From Tricholoma matsutake (taxonomy: Eukaryota; Basidiomycota; Agaricomycetes; Agaricales; Tricholomataceae), in contig AP026542.1 of assembly GCA_026075535.2 (NCBI GenBank), forward strand, positions 9,982,001 to 10,046,000: DNA of 64,000 nucleotides, given 5' to 3'. This document shows positions 12,501-22,786 of this stretch, in pieces. The translations under genes were made by a program, and so were the position numbers. The notes under the pieces were generated by a model, which saw nothing but the letters and a program-made list of their open reading frames with translations, searched no databases and was not told where the DNA came from. The stretch's first letter is position 1; every line of letters starts with the position of its first letter.

Positions 12501-13042
12501 ATGTGACGATTCTTGACAACTTCCCTTTTGAATTCGTATGTAGAATTAGAATAGACCCAGAGCCATAATTATAATTTGTTGACAGCTAGCCTCCACTTGC
12601 TTCTTTCCCACCTCCAAAGTGGATTTCGTCGTCATCCTGCAGTTTAATCGACGCTGGGCCAGGTTCAGGAACCCTCCGGAGAGCCTGAGCTTGGTGCAGG
12701 CGTCGCGTGCAGAGCGCTTCAAGGTCGTAATTTTCCACCGTTATCGATTCCCCATCTCAGCTGTGCGTATTCGATTCCAAGTTCATGACATTTCAGCACT
12801 AATTTGCCATGAACCGAGTTGAGGATTGAATAGGTTTGTATATAGTGTCGGTGGGGAGCTCATTGAACGTCTACCCCCCGTTGTTCCAGCACTGACGCAT
12901 TTGATAATTTTAATTGGCTAAGCACTTCAGGGTATTCCTCTACTCCTGACATATATACGCGTGTACAAAAGAAAAGACAGACGTCAAAATGCGATCTACG
13001 CTGCCAAACACCTGAAATCATTCAAAAACCCTCAACAGAACG
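9508..13042. other. long intergenic region, no supported gene
   Basis: About 3.5 kb without a recognisable gene. A patch at about 10000-10300 is dense in TAATCG/CGATTA words. A perfect 16-bp inverted repeat sits at 11687-11702 and 11723-11738. A short direct duplication (GGCACTGCTATCC) lies near 11050-11077. Open frames of up to 120 codons (10900-11262, 11696-12049) have no domain, no signal peptide and no splice partners, so I do not call them. The region is probably upstream DNA of AUDH plus worn repeats. Confidence 0.4.
11687..11738. repeat. perfect 16-bp inverted repeat with 20-nt loop
   Basis: TTCGTAGTCTTGCCAA at 11687-11702 is exactly complementary to TTGGCAAGACTACGAA at 11723-11738. 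The transcript would form a stable stem-loop. No run of T follows and no gene ends here, so it is not an obvious terminator. Confidence 0.75.
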
Positions 13043-13339
13043 CTAGTAAGGAACAATGATGCTATCCGGAGCCTTGACAGCGATTTCGGCAGGAATTGCA
13101 CGCCCGCTGAGAGGCGCCACAGAACGCTTATAAGGAACGATTACGCCATCCGGAGCTTTGACAGCGATTTCGGCGGGAATTGCACGTCCGCTGAGAGGCA
13201 CCACAGAACGCTTGTAAGGAACAATTACGCCATCCGGAGCTTTGACAGCGATTTCGGCGGGAATTGCACGTCCACTGAGAGGCACCACAGAACGCTTGTA
13301 AGGAACGATTACGCCATCCGGAGCCTTGACAGCTATTTC
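13043..13339 (-). repeat. 84-bp in-frame tandem repeat array
   Basis: Three and a half copies of an 84-bp unit, each containing a block reading on the plus strand ..TTGACAGCGATTTCGGC.. or close to it, lie in the last exon of the secreted peptide gene. Copies differ at only a few bases, which suggests recent duplication or homogenisation. The copy nearest the stop is the most diverged. Confidence 0.85.
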
Positions 13340-13647
13340 GGCGGGAATTACACTGGCACGCTTTCATAGGGAGAAAAGAAAGGCGGTAAGCAACGAATCT
13401 TAACGTCAAACGACATTATACACCTTCTGGAGAAGCAATTCCGCAGCATCCCGTTTGACGTAGATCGGAATGGTCTCCAGCTGTGGCAAGTCGGCGGTCA
13501 GAACATGCTGGTAATAGGGCGAGGTTATTATGAGTTTGGCGAGGACAAGGCGAGGCTTACCCTGAACGGCATAGGCAAAGGCGAGGAAAAGACCTGACCA
13601 GCCAGGAACAGTGCCAAAAGGACGGAGAAGGTTGTCTGAGAGAACAT
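13043..13647 (-). CDS. Kex2-processed repeat secreted peptide precursor (KEP candidate)
   Basis: Small secreted precursor that should be cut into several near-identical peptides. Three exons (13647-13561, 13507-13424, 13360-13043) encode 162 residues. Residues 1-22 are a signal peptide (MFSQTTFSVLLALFLAGQVF then SS). After a pro-region, Lys-Arg pairs fall at 47-48, 57-58, 79-80, 107-108 and 135-136. Between them lie an 8-residue spacer, a 20-residue core, and three 26-residue cores beginning SVVPLSGRAIPAEI or SVAPLSGRAIPAEI and ending IVPY. The repeat period is 28 residues (84 bp). The cores have no cysteine and alternate hydrophobic and polar residues. Introns have GTAAGC and GTGTAT donors; intron 2 splits the second Lys-Arg pair. 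The start was chosen for the signal peptide. It could be a repellent-like surface peptide, a RiPP (dikaritin-type) precursor or a signalling peptide; basidiomycete mating pheromones are CAAX proteins, so it is not one of those. No DUF3328 (UstY) gene is visible nearby. Confidence 0.82.
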
Positions 13648-14619
13648 CGTTGACGAATGATGAGGTAAAATGAATTGGCAGAAATGTGTGTATAACAAAG
13701 GGAAGGCGTCCAGCCGCCTGAAACGAAGAACTAGAAAAAGTGAGAAAGGAGAGGGCAAAAGACAAAGTTATTGACTTACAGAAGGTGGAAGAAGAAAGAA
13801 ACGGGGGTCGAGGACATGATTTCAAATTCTTATAAAGGGTTACCTCAGGTTGCGCACCACTAGGATCTTGTCGTTATGGCTGCCATCACATCATCTGTCT
13901 GTTCTTTCAAAGAGCAGGCACTAAGTATGACCCATCTATCCCATCAGACTCGTAACCACTAGTCACATCGGGACGAACAGGTTTTCAGGTCAGCTGAAGT
14001 TTGTGTTGAAAATCATCGTTTCATAGTCTCGCTTCCAGACGTTCTATCACACTCGGATGAATCCGAGGGAGGACGAATCGGAGTGCGAAAAAGAGAGAGA
14101 GTTGAAAAGCACGTGATCACGCCTAGTCCAGCTTATGTAAACATAATGTGGCTGAGACCATGGTATACGACTTGCATCGTCGATACAGTTTCACACACAA
14201 AACCCACGGACTAGTTTTGCAGGGGAAAGTTGTATATATCTACATTTTGAAGACATTGTCCAGAATACATTTTGTGTTTTTGCTTTGTTACACAAGTTAT
14301 TAAAATCTACAAACATAAGAAGAAACAAATTTCAAAAAAAAATCTGGACAAAATCTTCTGATCACTTCAGCATAATTATTCCTGCAAATTTTGATGCTAT
14401 CAGAACTGCTAGCAATGATACAAGATCAAGGTGATGTAGTGTCTTATGCATCAAGTCTGCAAAACATGTTGCATTGCACTATGCTGCTGCCATATGGGCT
14501 GGAACCCATCTAGAAGGTGGTCAGAAGGGCAGATTGCCCAACTCAATGCTGTCTGCCCCACAAAAGGAGCTACTCATGTGCAAGAAAAGGAAAATCTGCC
14601 AATCACACATGACTCAGAC
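13648..14619. other. intergenic; peptide gene upstream region and a decayed frame
   Basis: The first 250 bases are the upstream region of the secreted-peptide gene. From about 14360 a broken open frame (..AQLNAVCPTKGATHVQEK..) seems to be part of a repeat-derived protein that continues beyond the DNA element inserted at 14620. Confidence 0.35.
13827..13838 (-). promoter_or_regulatory. possible TATA box of the peptide precursor gene
   Basis: On the minus strand the bases read CCCTTTATAAGAA about 185 nt upstream of the precursor ATG. A GTAAGTC..TTTCTAG segment (about 13788-13737) between this box and the ATG looks like a 5'-UTR intron. This is inference from position and sequence only. Confidence 0.35.
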
Positions 14620-16184
14620 TTAGGGTAAAGCATGGGTGCAGGTCAACCTGTGGTATATAGGCAGCGGGTTTGACGGGTACAGGTATGGTTGCCAAAATTC
14701 CATACCTGTGGCACACCGTACCTGTTTTGGCGGTGTCATGGTTATTAATGGGTATTTAGGTCACCGGCCGAGGAAGATGCCGGACATCGATTGACAAGCC
14801 ATGTTTCATCACAAACAATGAAGAAATCATCGTTTGTAAGTTTTCTTTACTTTTTTATTTCACAGCTCACTGTTTTTTAGGTCCTTGACTACTTACTACA
14901 CCAGCAAAGCGAACGAAATGGGCCCAAACAATGTTTATCATTGTTTGGGGTCCAGGTAAGTTTTTCTTTCTTTGTTCATATCTAGTTTTAATTCAACTAA
15001 CTTTATTCTCATTATTTACAGGTTTTAACTATAATGACACACACCCACATCCACCAACTGGTAGATCGTGGGTGCTACCAGCCAACGATGAGGGATAACG
15101 GAATGGGGAATGACACCACCACAGCACCCTGAACCGCCGTTGCAAGCGACTGGCTCATAGGGTGGAAGGTTTGTGTGTACTAGGAAATGACCGAGGATTG
15201 CGTAAGTTACTTTCTTATTTTCATAACTAACTGTTTATTAGGTTCTAAACTACCTGCCCACACGGCAAAACAACACAAAGTGAATGAACCAGGGCCCAAA
15301 CAATGATCAACATCATTTGGGCCCCAGGTATGTTTTTCTTTTGTTTTCTTTATTCAACTGACTTTATTTTCATTATTTACAGGTTTTAACTCACATACAA
15401 CGATGCAACGGCAAATGACACAACAACAAATGACGCAACAATGCAATGCCCGGCTGCACTGCCCCCACATGCCATGTCGCAGGCCCAAACAACGACATGA
15501 CTACCCAACCAACGCACCCACACCTGCTGACCCGCCTACCAGCAACGACAAATCGCTGCTGCAAGCATCTGCTTGCAGGGCGGAAGCAAGGAGCAACAAC
15601 GAGGGAAGGGCCGGCCACCAGGACACCACCACAAACAAGTACCCACCACCACTGCTGCAAGCAACTGCTTGTGGGGTGGATGGGGGGGTGCTAACGGATG
15701 GGAAGTGGTAGCAAAGGCGGGAATGAACCAGAGAGGGAATGAACAAACGACCACAGCAGCACCTGCTTGCAGGAGGAAATGGGGAGGGAATGAACACCAG
15801 GGAGTTTTTTTGTTTCTATCATTTTTGTGACCCCTCCCTCGCATTGTGTGAGGAGGTTAGTTAGCTCAATAAAAAAATTGTGTTATTCTCGCATTGTTCA
15901 AATGCAAAAAAAAATATTGTCTGTAAGCTTAGGTATTGTATAGCAGGGTGTAGTCAAGTTCATGGGTTATACAATGCAAATGCTCTATGTATCATAATTT
16001 AGCACATCAAATATGACAGTCAAAACCATGGTACATATACACAGTGTTGCACCTGCAGTGTTTCATGACAGACCGTGGTAAAAACCTGTCACTGCAGTTG
16101 CAGTGTTACAACGGGTGCAGTGTTTGCAGGTACAGGTGCAGTGTGTGAAAAGTTACCCATGCTGTGACCCGTGCTACACCCTAA
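14620..16184. mobile_element. non-autonomous DNA transposon, TTAGGGT termini
   Basis: The left end reads TTAGGGTAAAGCATGGGT, and the complement of the right end reads TTAGGGTGTAGCACGGGT. The element is flanked by a perfect 6-bp duplication TCAGAC (14614-14619 and 16185-16190). Its 1565 bp hold no transposase. Inside, a module of intron-like borders around a short exon-like block (about 14836-15030) is duplicated at about 15200-15390, with a shorter third echo. GCAAGCA..TGCTTGC palindromes occur at 15559 and 15656, and ACCTGCTTGCAGG at 15762. A 6-bp target duplication is unusual among common superfamilies. Confidence 0.7.
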
Positions 16185-16360
16185 TCAGACTACAAGGCAC
16201 ATCAATAACGCAACCATTACATCCAAGGATCAGGCACTCACATCTCAATTACAAGCTGAGCACTTTGAACACCAGCTTCATAATGAAAGAAGAAAGTCAG
16301 CTGGAGCCAAAAAAAAGATGGATAGACTTTGGATTGTGCCATTCCAATATTCTTGTCATT

Positions 16361-16895
16361 AGGGTCATTCACAGTAGACATTTCAAAATGTTTTTTTATT
16401 CCCAGGAGCACATGTGCCTGAATTCTGATCACACACTGTGACACATTTTTGGAACCCCTTTCGTCCTGTGTGGACTTTGAAATAAAAAGTGTTCGCTCAT
16501 TGTTTGCAACAGCCTATGTAGATGCTTGCTCATCGCTGTTGACAGTTCCCGACACAACATAAGTGACCAAAATTAATGAATTTCAAATTTCTGCATATAG
16601 TTGGTTTCTAAGAGGGTGCAAAGGATGAGAACAAACAGGACAGAAAAAGTCAAGAAAACCTCATTGTCATTGTGGTTGCACACAAAGGGTGTATTATGCT
16701 GTTGCAACCAATGAGCAAACACTGATTTATCTCAAAGTCTGCACAGGACAAAAGGGCTCGAAAGGGTTCCAAAAATGTGTCACAGTGTGTGATCAGAATT
16801 TGGGCACATGTGCTCCTGGGAATAAAAAAACATTTTGAAATCACTTTGGAAATCAGTCGCCTTCACAACTGATTTCATCTACTGTGAACAACCCT
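16361..16895. mobile_element. MITE with long terminal inverted repeats
   Basis: The left arm from 16361 (AGGGTCATTCACAGTAGA) is complementary to the right arm ending at 16895 (TCTACTGTGAACAACCCT). The match continues inward for about 160 bases through TTTTTTTATTCCCAGGAGCA and the ACACACTGTGACACA region to the TTGCAACAG words near 16510 and 16690. The right arm carries an extra 25 bases or so. Flanks repeat ATT (or TA) on both sides. No coding capacity. Confidence 0.75.
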
Positions 16896-17154
16896 ATTGA
16901 GGGGAATGCCAGGCTTCCAACCTCAAACATAGCAAGAGCTAGCATGCACCCAGGATGCACTCTCAAGATCCAAAGCCATGGTTAACAAAACAAAGCACCA
17001 CTCTTGCAAGTGCAGGCACACATCATGGCACTTACTAGAACAAGGGATCGACTCTCCAAATGTGTTGCACACCTTCCTGAAAAGGTGAAGCATTCCCTAG
17101 AAAAGCTGCATTTCTTAAAGGAGAATGGTATTTTTAGTGAGTAAACATGGACTA

Positions 17155-17594
17155 TATAAGGCCAACCTTAGAGGCCACTTAATTAGTGGACTAGCAAAGG
17201 GAAATCCAAAGTTAAAATTATGGTACATATTACAGTGAGTGGAGGTGCACCTAGCAAAGGGAAATCTGAAGAGAAAACTCTCAGGACCCCTTTGCCAATG
17301 CCCAGTATATGTGAAGACTGTAAAAATCAAATAATAGCCTAAAAACAGAAAAGGTGGAAATAGGCAGATCAAGGCCACCAAATGACATCATACCAAGGGG
17401 TAGATGTTGGAAAGGGTACTCCACCTCTAAATATAAAACTGTCAACATGCACAAATGTGATAGAAAGGGAAATTAGTAATAAAATAAAGAAAAATTATAG
17501 AAAATAAAGAATAGGAGGAAATGAAGTGAGGAAAAATATAGGACAAATGTAAAAAATAGGAGAAACACACGGGGCATCCCCTAGTCCCCTTAGA
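17155..17594 (-). repeat. gypsy family LTR (3' LTR of minus element)
   Basis: In element orientation it starts TCTAAGGGGACTAGGGG (canonical TGTAAGG with one change) and ends GGCCTTATA. At 440 bp it is longer than the 426-bp norm and is the most diverged of the six copies in the window. Confidence 0.85.
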
Positions 17595-17689
17595 TCACCC
17601 CCTCTCTAAGATGCATTGCTCCAATGCATTCGAAATTGCATGTGACCAAAGTCAGTGACTTGAATGCAATGCAGTGCAGCAGTGTGCCA

Positions 17690-20600
17690 TCAGTGGAATT
17701 CCTTGACTAAGCAAGGGCCATTCACATCAGACTCCTCGACCCATGAGTTCTCCTCATACCCATAACCCTTCCAGTGCACCAAATACTGGAGTTTTCCTTG
17801 ATGCATCTGGCTGTCCAAGATTGACTCGACTTCGTATTGGGGTTCTCCCTCAATCACTGTAGGTGGTGGTGGTGGGTGTGAATGGTGTCCCGGGAACGGA
17901 TCTGGGGGAGCTGGAAGCAATTTGACAACATGGAAGATGGGATGGAGTCTGGACATGGAGGCTGGGAGGCATAGATGATAGGCATGCATTCCAATGCACT
18001 TGACAATGGGGAAAGGTCCCAAGAAGCAATGAGCAAGTTTCTTGGATGGACGTGTAGTGGAGATGTCACTGGAGTCAAGATAAACTCGATCACCAACCTT
18101 GTATTTAGGGGTTGGGGAGTGGCGTTGGTTGTAAAATCGCACCATGTCGTCCTTTGCCTTTGCTAAGGCTGCCCTTGCCTCCTCCAAGCTATCCCTCATG
18201 CGTTCTGTGAACTCATTCACTGTCTCAATGTGTGAGGGAGTTTGGCGAGGTTCGAATCCCATGCGTGGATGTCGTCCAGTGTCTAAGAGGAAAGGGGTCT
18301 GTTGAGTGGAAGCATGGACATGGTTGTTGTATCCGAACTCAGCCAAAGGAAGGAGATCATCCCAATCGTCCTGGCATTCATTGACAAAGAGGCAGATGTA
18401 CTGCTCCAGTTCCTGGTTGACTCACTCAGTCTGGCCATCAGTTTGTGGGTGATAAGCGGTTGAAGCGAGGAGTTTGATCCCCAGGAGTCAGTACAGCTCA
18501 CGAGTGAACTCTGCCATGAACTGAGGGCCACGATCTGAGAGGAAGGCACCAGGAAGTCCATGTAATTTCCACACGTGGTGGAGGTAGAGTCGAGCAGCAC
18601 CTAGGGCACTGACAGTGGTGTGAGTGGGAATGAAGTGAGCGCGTTTTCCCACTGAGTCAACTGTGCACATCACCACATCAAACCCATTTGACTCTGGCAA
18701 TTCCACCACAAAGTCGATGCTGACAACATCCCAACGACTCTCTGGAACAGGAAGAGGGTGTAGCTCGCCAATAGGCTTGCAATGAGGAACCTTGGTGCAT
18801 AAGCAAAGGTCACAAGTGCGACAATACTGACCAATGAGCCATGACATTTGTGGCCACCAATAGTTCTGTGAGGTGAGCTCCAAGGTCTTCCAGCGTCCGG
18901 GGTGGCCAGCAATCTGTGAGTCATGGTGTTGGGATATGATGCGCCGGTGAAGGTCTGGGTCATTGGGAACATAGATGCGATCCCTGAAATACAACAAGTC
19001 CTCCTTTTCAGCCCACTCTGCTGCACGTAAGGAAAGGGTCGATCCCTTCCTCAGTTCTTTAACAGCTTGGGCGACAACATCCTCATGTAAACCGCTATGG
19101 TTTGCATGACAAATGTCACATAGGATGTCCTGCTCCTCACCCTGGGGTGCGATGCCTTACAGTGCCCAAATGGTGAACAGGTCTGGCTGCAACAACACAA
19201 TGTTTTGGTTGTCACCGCTGCCATCCCCATGGTCTGCACGTCGGGATAGGGCATTGGTCTTCCCCATGCTGCGACCCGGACGGTGGTGCAAGGAGAAGTC
19301 GAATCTAGATAGATACAGGGACCAACGAGCTTGACGACGGTTCAATTTCTTGGCCATCATGAAGTACTCGAGATTCTTGTGATCTGTCCAAATTTCCACC
19401 TTGTGTTGGGCACCCTCGAGGAAGTGTCGCCACTCCTCAAGTGCATGCATTATCGCCAACATCTCCTTGTCATGGATCTCGTAGTTTCACTCTACAGCAC
19501 TAAGGCTTTTGGAGTAGAACGCAACAGGATGCCACTTCTGGTCCTCTGGAGACTGCTGAGACAACACGGCGCCCGTTGCAAAGTCAGAACTGTCGGCTTC
19601 TACACGAAAAGGATGCGAATCATCAGCAAAGGTAAGGATGGGAGCAGAAGTGACCATCTCCTTAAGCTTTTCGAACACCTCCTGTTGTGCATTATCCCAC
19701 CTCCATGCCTCCTTTCCTGTCAAGTCGAACAGTGGTCGTGCATGATGTGAGAAATCCTTGATAAAACGCCGATAGAAATTGATGAAGCCCAGGAAAGACT
19801 GCACCTCCTTGTTCGTGGGCGTCGGCCAAGCTGTGACCCCATTTACCTTGATAGGATCCATCTCCACTTGACCCTCCAAGATAATCAGGCCGAGGTACTC
19901 GATCTTGGTCCTTTCAAACTCACATTTGTCCTGACGAAGGTAGAGTTTGTACCGTCAAAGTTGCTCTAGGACGAGGTGCATGATGCGATGGTGCTCTTCA
20001 ACCGTGCGAGTGAAGATGAGGATGTCATCGAGATAGATGCAGACAATGCCTTCGAGGATGAGGTCGTGGAAGATGTCGTTCATCATGGTCTGAAAGGTGG
20101 CAGGGCTATTAGTAAGGCCAAAGAACATGACAAGCGGTTCAAAAAGACCACGGTTGGTATGAAAGGCTGCCTTCCACTCACCTCCCTCCTTTATCCTCAC
20201 ATTATTATAGCCCCAACGGACATCGAGCTTGGTGAAGTATCAGGCTCCACAGAGCTGGTTTACAAGTTCGGAGATGAGGGGTAGTGGGTAGCAATTTTTG
20301 ACCGTGATGTTGTTGAGCCTTCTGTAGTCTTGAACCGGTCGAAGTGAGCCATCCTTCTTCTTTACAAAGAAAAAGGGAGAGGCCATGGATGACTTCGATG
20401 GTCAAATATGTCCAGAGGCCAGGTGCTCGTCGATGAACTGGTCAAGCTGCTGTTGTTCTTCCGGAGAGAGAGGATAGACCTTGCAGGATGAAGGGGTTGC
20501 GCCGGGGGTGAGTTCAATCACGTGATCCCATGGCTTGCGTGCAGGAAGAGAGTTGAATGATTCCTTGGAGAACACATCTTCAAACTCATGGAGATGAGGG

Positions 20601-21505
20601 AGTAAGGAGTTAGTAGAGGATTTAGCAGCGTTGTTTTTGTGGAAGGCCTCAGTGAGGCGTTGGGATATGTTCGATGTGGCACACACCTCGTGCGATGAGC
20701 GAATCACAGTGTAGAAGATCCAATCACCCTCCTCCACTTCCTCTGGGTCCTCATCATCATCATCCAAGTCTGGCATTAGATCAGGAACCCCTTCCAATTC
20801 CACTTCAGGTATAGGCAGGGGTCCGGCACAACACTTCTGAGTACGTCGTACTGCCACCTTCTGTCCACGACGTTCTTGCCTGGCTTCTGTGAAACACATC
20901 CGACAGCGGGATGAACATCGGCTCATGGTAACCTCCCCGGTACGCCAGTCGACCTCTGGGTTATGGTCTCGAAGCCATGGATATCCCAAAATCACCTCTT
21001 GCTTTCCTAATTGAGTGACAACAAAAAGGGCACACTCACTATGATCTTTGTAATGGAGAACCAGGTCTGCAACCTCTCAGATGGCACCAGCTTCATTTGG
21101 GGATCCATCCACGTTATATACAGGTATCAGGCGTGAGAGTGAGCGAGTATTTAGGCGATGTTGTTGTACCAGATGGGAATCGATGAAGAGACCAGTCACA
21201 CCAGAGTCCAGGAGCGCAGAGACACCGAGTATCTGTCCAGTGTCGGTTGTCTGCAGTTCGATGGCTAGGTTTAAGGAATGTGCAGAGGGAGTGGATGCCA
21301 CAATATACTTGCGGGGTAGTTTACGCTCCCATGATTTAATTTTGGGACGTGGAGTAGAAGGAGAGATGGGGAGAGCAGGTACATCTTTAGCCAACTTTGA
21401 AGGGTCAGAGAGGGGAGCAGTCACAGAAATGGATTCATTCTCCGGGGATTCAACTGACAAGACTTCAAAGCGGTTATGGACAGGCAGTGAGGGCGTACGA
21501 TTCAC
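17690..21505 (-). pseudogene. gypsy pol: protease, RT, RNase H, integrase, chromodomain
   Basis: Broken pol of the minus-strand chromovirus. From the N-terminal end: aspartic protease (LLDSGVTGLFID) near 21210; reverse transcriptase with [10 protein letters not shown] near 20050-20020; RNase H (FRVEADSSDFATGAVLSQ) near 19600; integrase zinc finger (HHDSQIAGHPG..CRTCDLCLC) near 18860; DDE core (SIDFVVELPES; LSDRGPQFMAEF); and a C-terminal chromodomain (YEVESILDSQ..LVHWKGYGYEENSW) at about 17730-17850 that targets integration to modified chromatin in this lineage. Stops and frameshifts interrupt it; for example TGA near 18420 replaces the Arg codon CGA that the plus-strand copy keeps in QTERVNQ. 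It cannot encode an active polyprotein as it stands. Confidence 0.88.
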
Positions 21506-22656
21506 TCGCTGTGAATAGGAAAATCCTGCTCCTCTACAACTTCCAACTTAATCTCCTCTGCAACTTGATCCTTCGCTTCCTCAACATCTACAAGTGCCAA
21601 CAAATCTTGCAGGAGTTTGTCTCGTCCCTCAGGGGTGAGCATGCGGATATCCTGACGATGGGGACACACTCCAGCCCTGTGTCCAGGTTCCCCACAACAG
21701 TAGCAGAGATCGAACTTACGTGCACGGCTGCGGGCTGCATCAACATCCATTGGTACCGGGACATTGACAGCTGGTGTGGGAGTTTGACAAACAGGAATGG
21801 GGTTAGGGCGGGGGAGGCTTTGATTGAAGGTGTAGGGCATATGAGTGGTAGTTGGAGCATGGAATGCAGCATTAAACGCCACATTTGTGAGTCGGTTCTC
21901 GTCACAGAGTGAAGCAGCTTCATACCAAGCAAGGATATCATCGTCCGCTGGGCGCCCTTCCAACATCTGTGCAATCTGGTCCTGAATTTCTCGGTTGAGC
22001 CCCCGTCGGAACTTCACCACCACTGGTAACCCACTCCCATATCCTGCCATGTCCACCAAATCCTTGAACTCATTGATATAGTCGTCCATGGATCGACGTC
22101 CCTGGTGGTAAGCGGATGACTCAAGTTGTGTCACTGCTCAGTGGCATTCATTGAGGGGGCAGAAGTGGCATACGAACTCAGCTCGAAAGTCACCCCAAGT
22201 GGAGAAAGGTAGAGAACCGAGTTCTTTAGTTTGACGTAGGATACAGTCCACATAGAGATAGGCGCGTTCAGATTTCATGTATGTGAAGGCCCAATAAATT
22301 TTTGCAGCCTCATCGATGAATTGATGCGACTGGAGACTAATGTATAACTCACAGGAATTAAGGAATGCATGTCCCTGCGCACATGCACCATTAAATTCAG
22401 CGGGGGGGGACGGTTTGATCTGGGCATGTTCCTTAGTGGATGTGTTTGGCAAAACATTGTTGTTGGGTGTGCTTGGAGTCGTAAAGGGGGAACTATTGGT
22501 CGTAGGGTTAGCCTGGAGGGTCCTAACGAAGTTTTCAATCGTAGATTTAAGCGAGTCGATTTGCGCGCGCATTCTGGAAACGTCGCTTTCAAGCGCGTTG
22601 AAGTGTTCTGATGTGTCCATGTCGCTAGGGAGCGCATTTGGCAAAAATGGCAGCAT
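21502..22656 (-). pseudogene. gypsy gag with CCHC zinc knuckle
   Basis: Capsid and nucleocapsid protein of the minus-strand chromovirus. It starts MLPFLPNALPSDMDTSEHF and contains a coiled stretch, the capsid-like PAEFNGACAQGHAFLNSCEL region and the knuckle CYCCGEPGHRAGVCP. A TGA at about 22137-22139 interrupts it where the plus-strand copy has CGA (Arg). Its own stop overlaps the start of pol in the -1 frame by four bases, so pol was probably made by -1 frameshifting or by stop-restart. Confidence 0.85.
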
Positions 22657-22786
22657 AATAAAGGCGAGATTATCTGGAACGGTGTGTAGGGACTCTGTGG
22701 AGCTTTGGGAAGCATTGTCCAGTCTGTACCTGCCTATCTTGGGCAGCGCGTTCGCGATTTTCGGGCCTTAGGGGAGAGTTTTCTAC

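Larger units (their letters stand above)
14440..17100 (+). pseudogene. decayed repeat-derived ORF split by two DNA elements
   Basis: Three separated stretches seem to belong together: 14440-14619 (WSEGQIAQLNAVCPTKGATH), 16185-16360 (INNATITSKDQALTSQLQAE, then HNERRKSAGAKKKMDRL) and 16896-17100 (LPEKVKHSLEKLHFLKENG). Removing the element at 14620-16184 and one copy of its target duplication brings the first two together, with a one-base frame change. The middle part is Gln/Glu/Lys rich and probably helical. I do not recognise the family. That it came from an older transposon is inference from the helical, charged composition and the company it keeps. Confidence 0.3.

Noticed and set aside
13043..13339. 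CRISPR-like repeat array
   Set aside because: The repeats are 84 bp, contiguous and in frame within a spliced eukaryotic coding exon, with no spacers.
13043..13647. Mating pheromone precursor
   Set aside because: Basidiomycete pheromones are small CAAX-ending proteins; this has a signal peptide, Lys-Arg repeats and no terminal CAAX.
14620..14640. Internal telomere repeat
   Set aside because: TTAGGGT occurs once at each end of a transposon with a target duplication, not as a tandem array.
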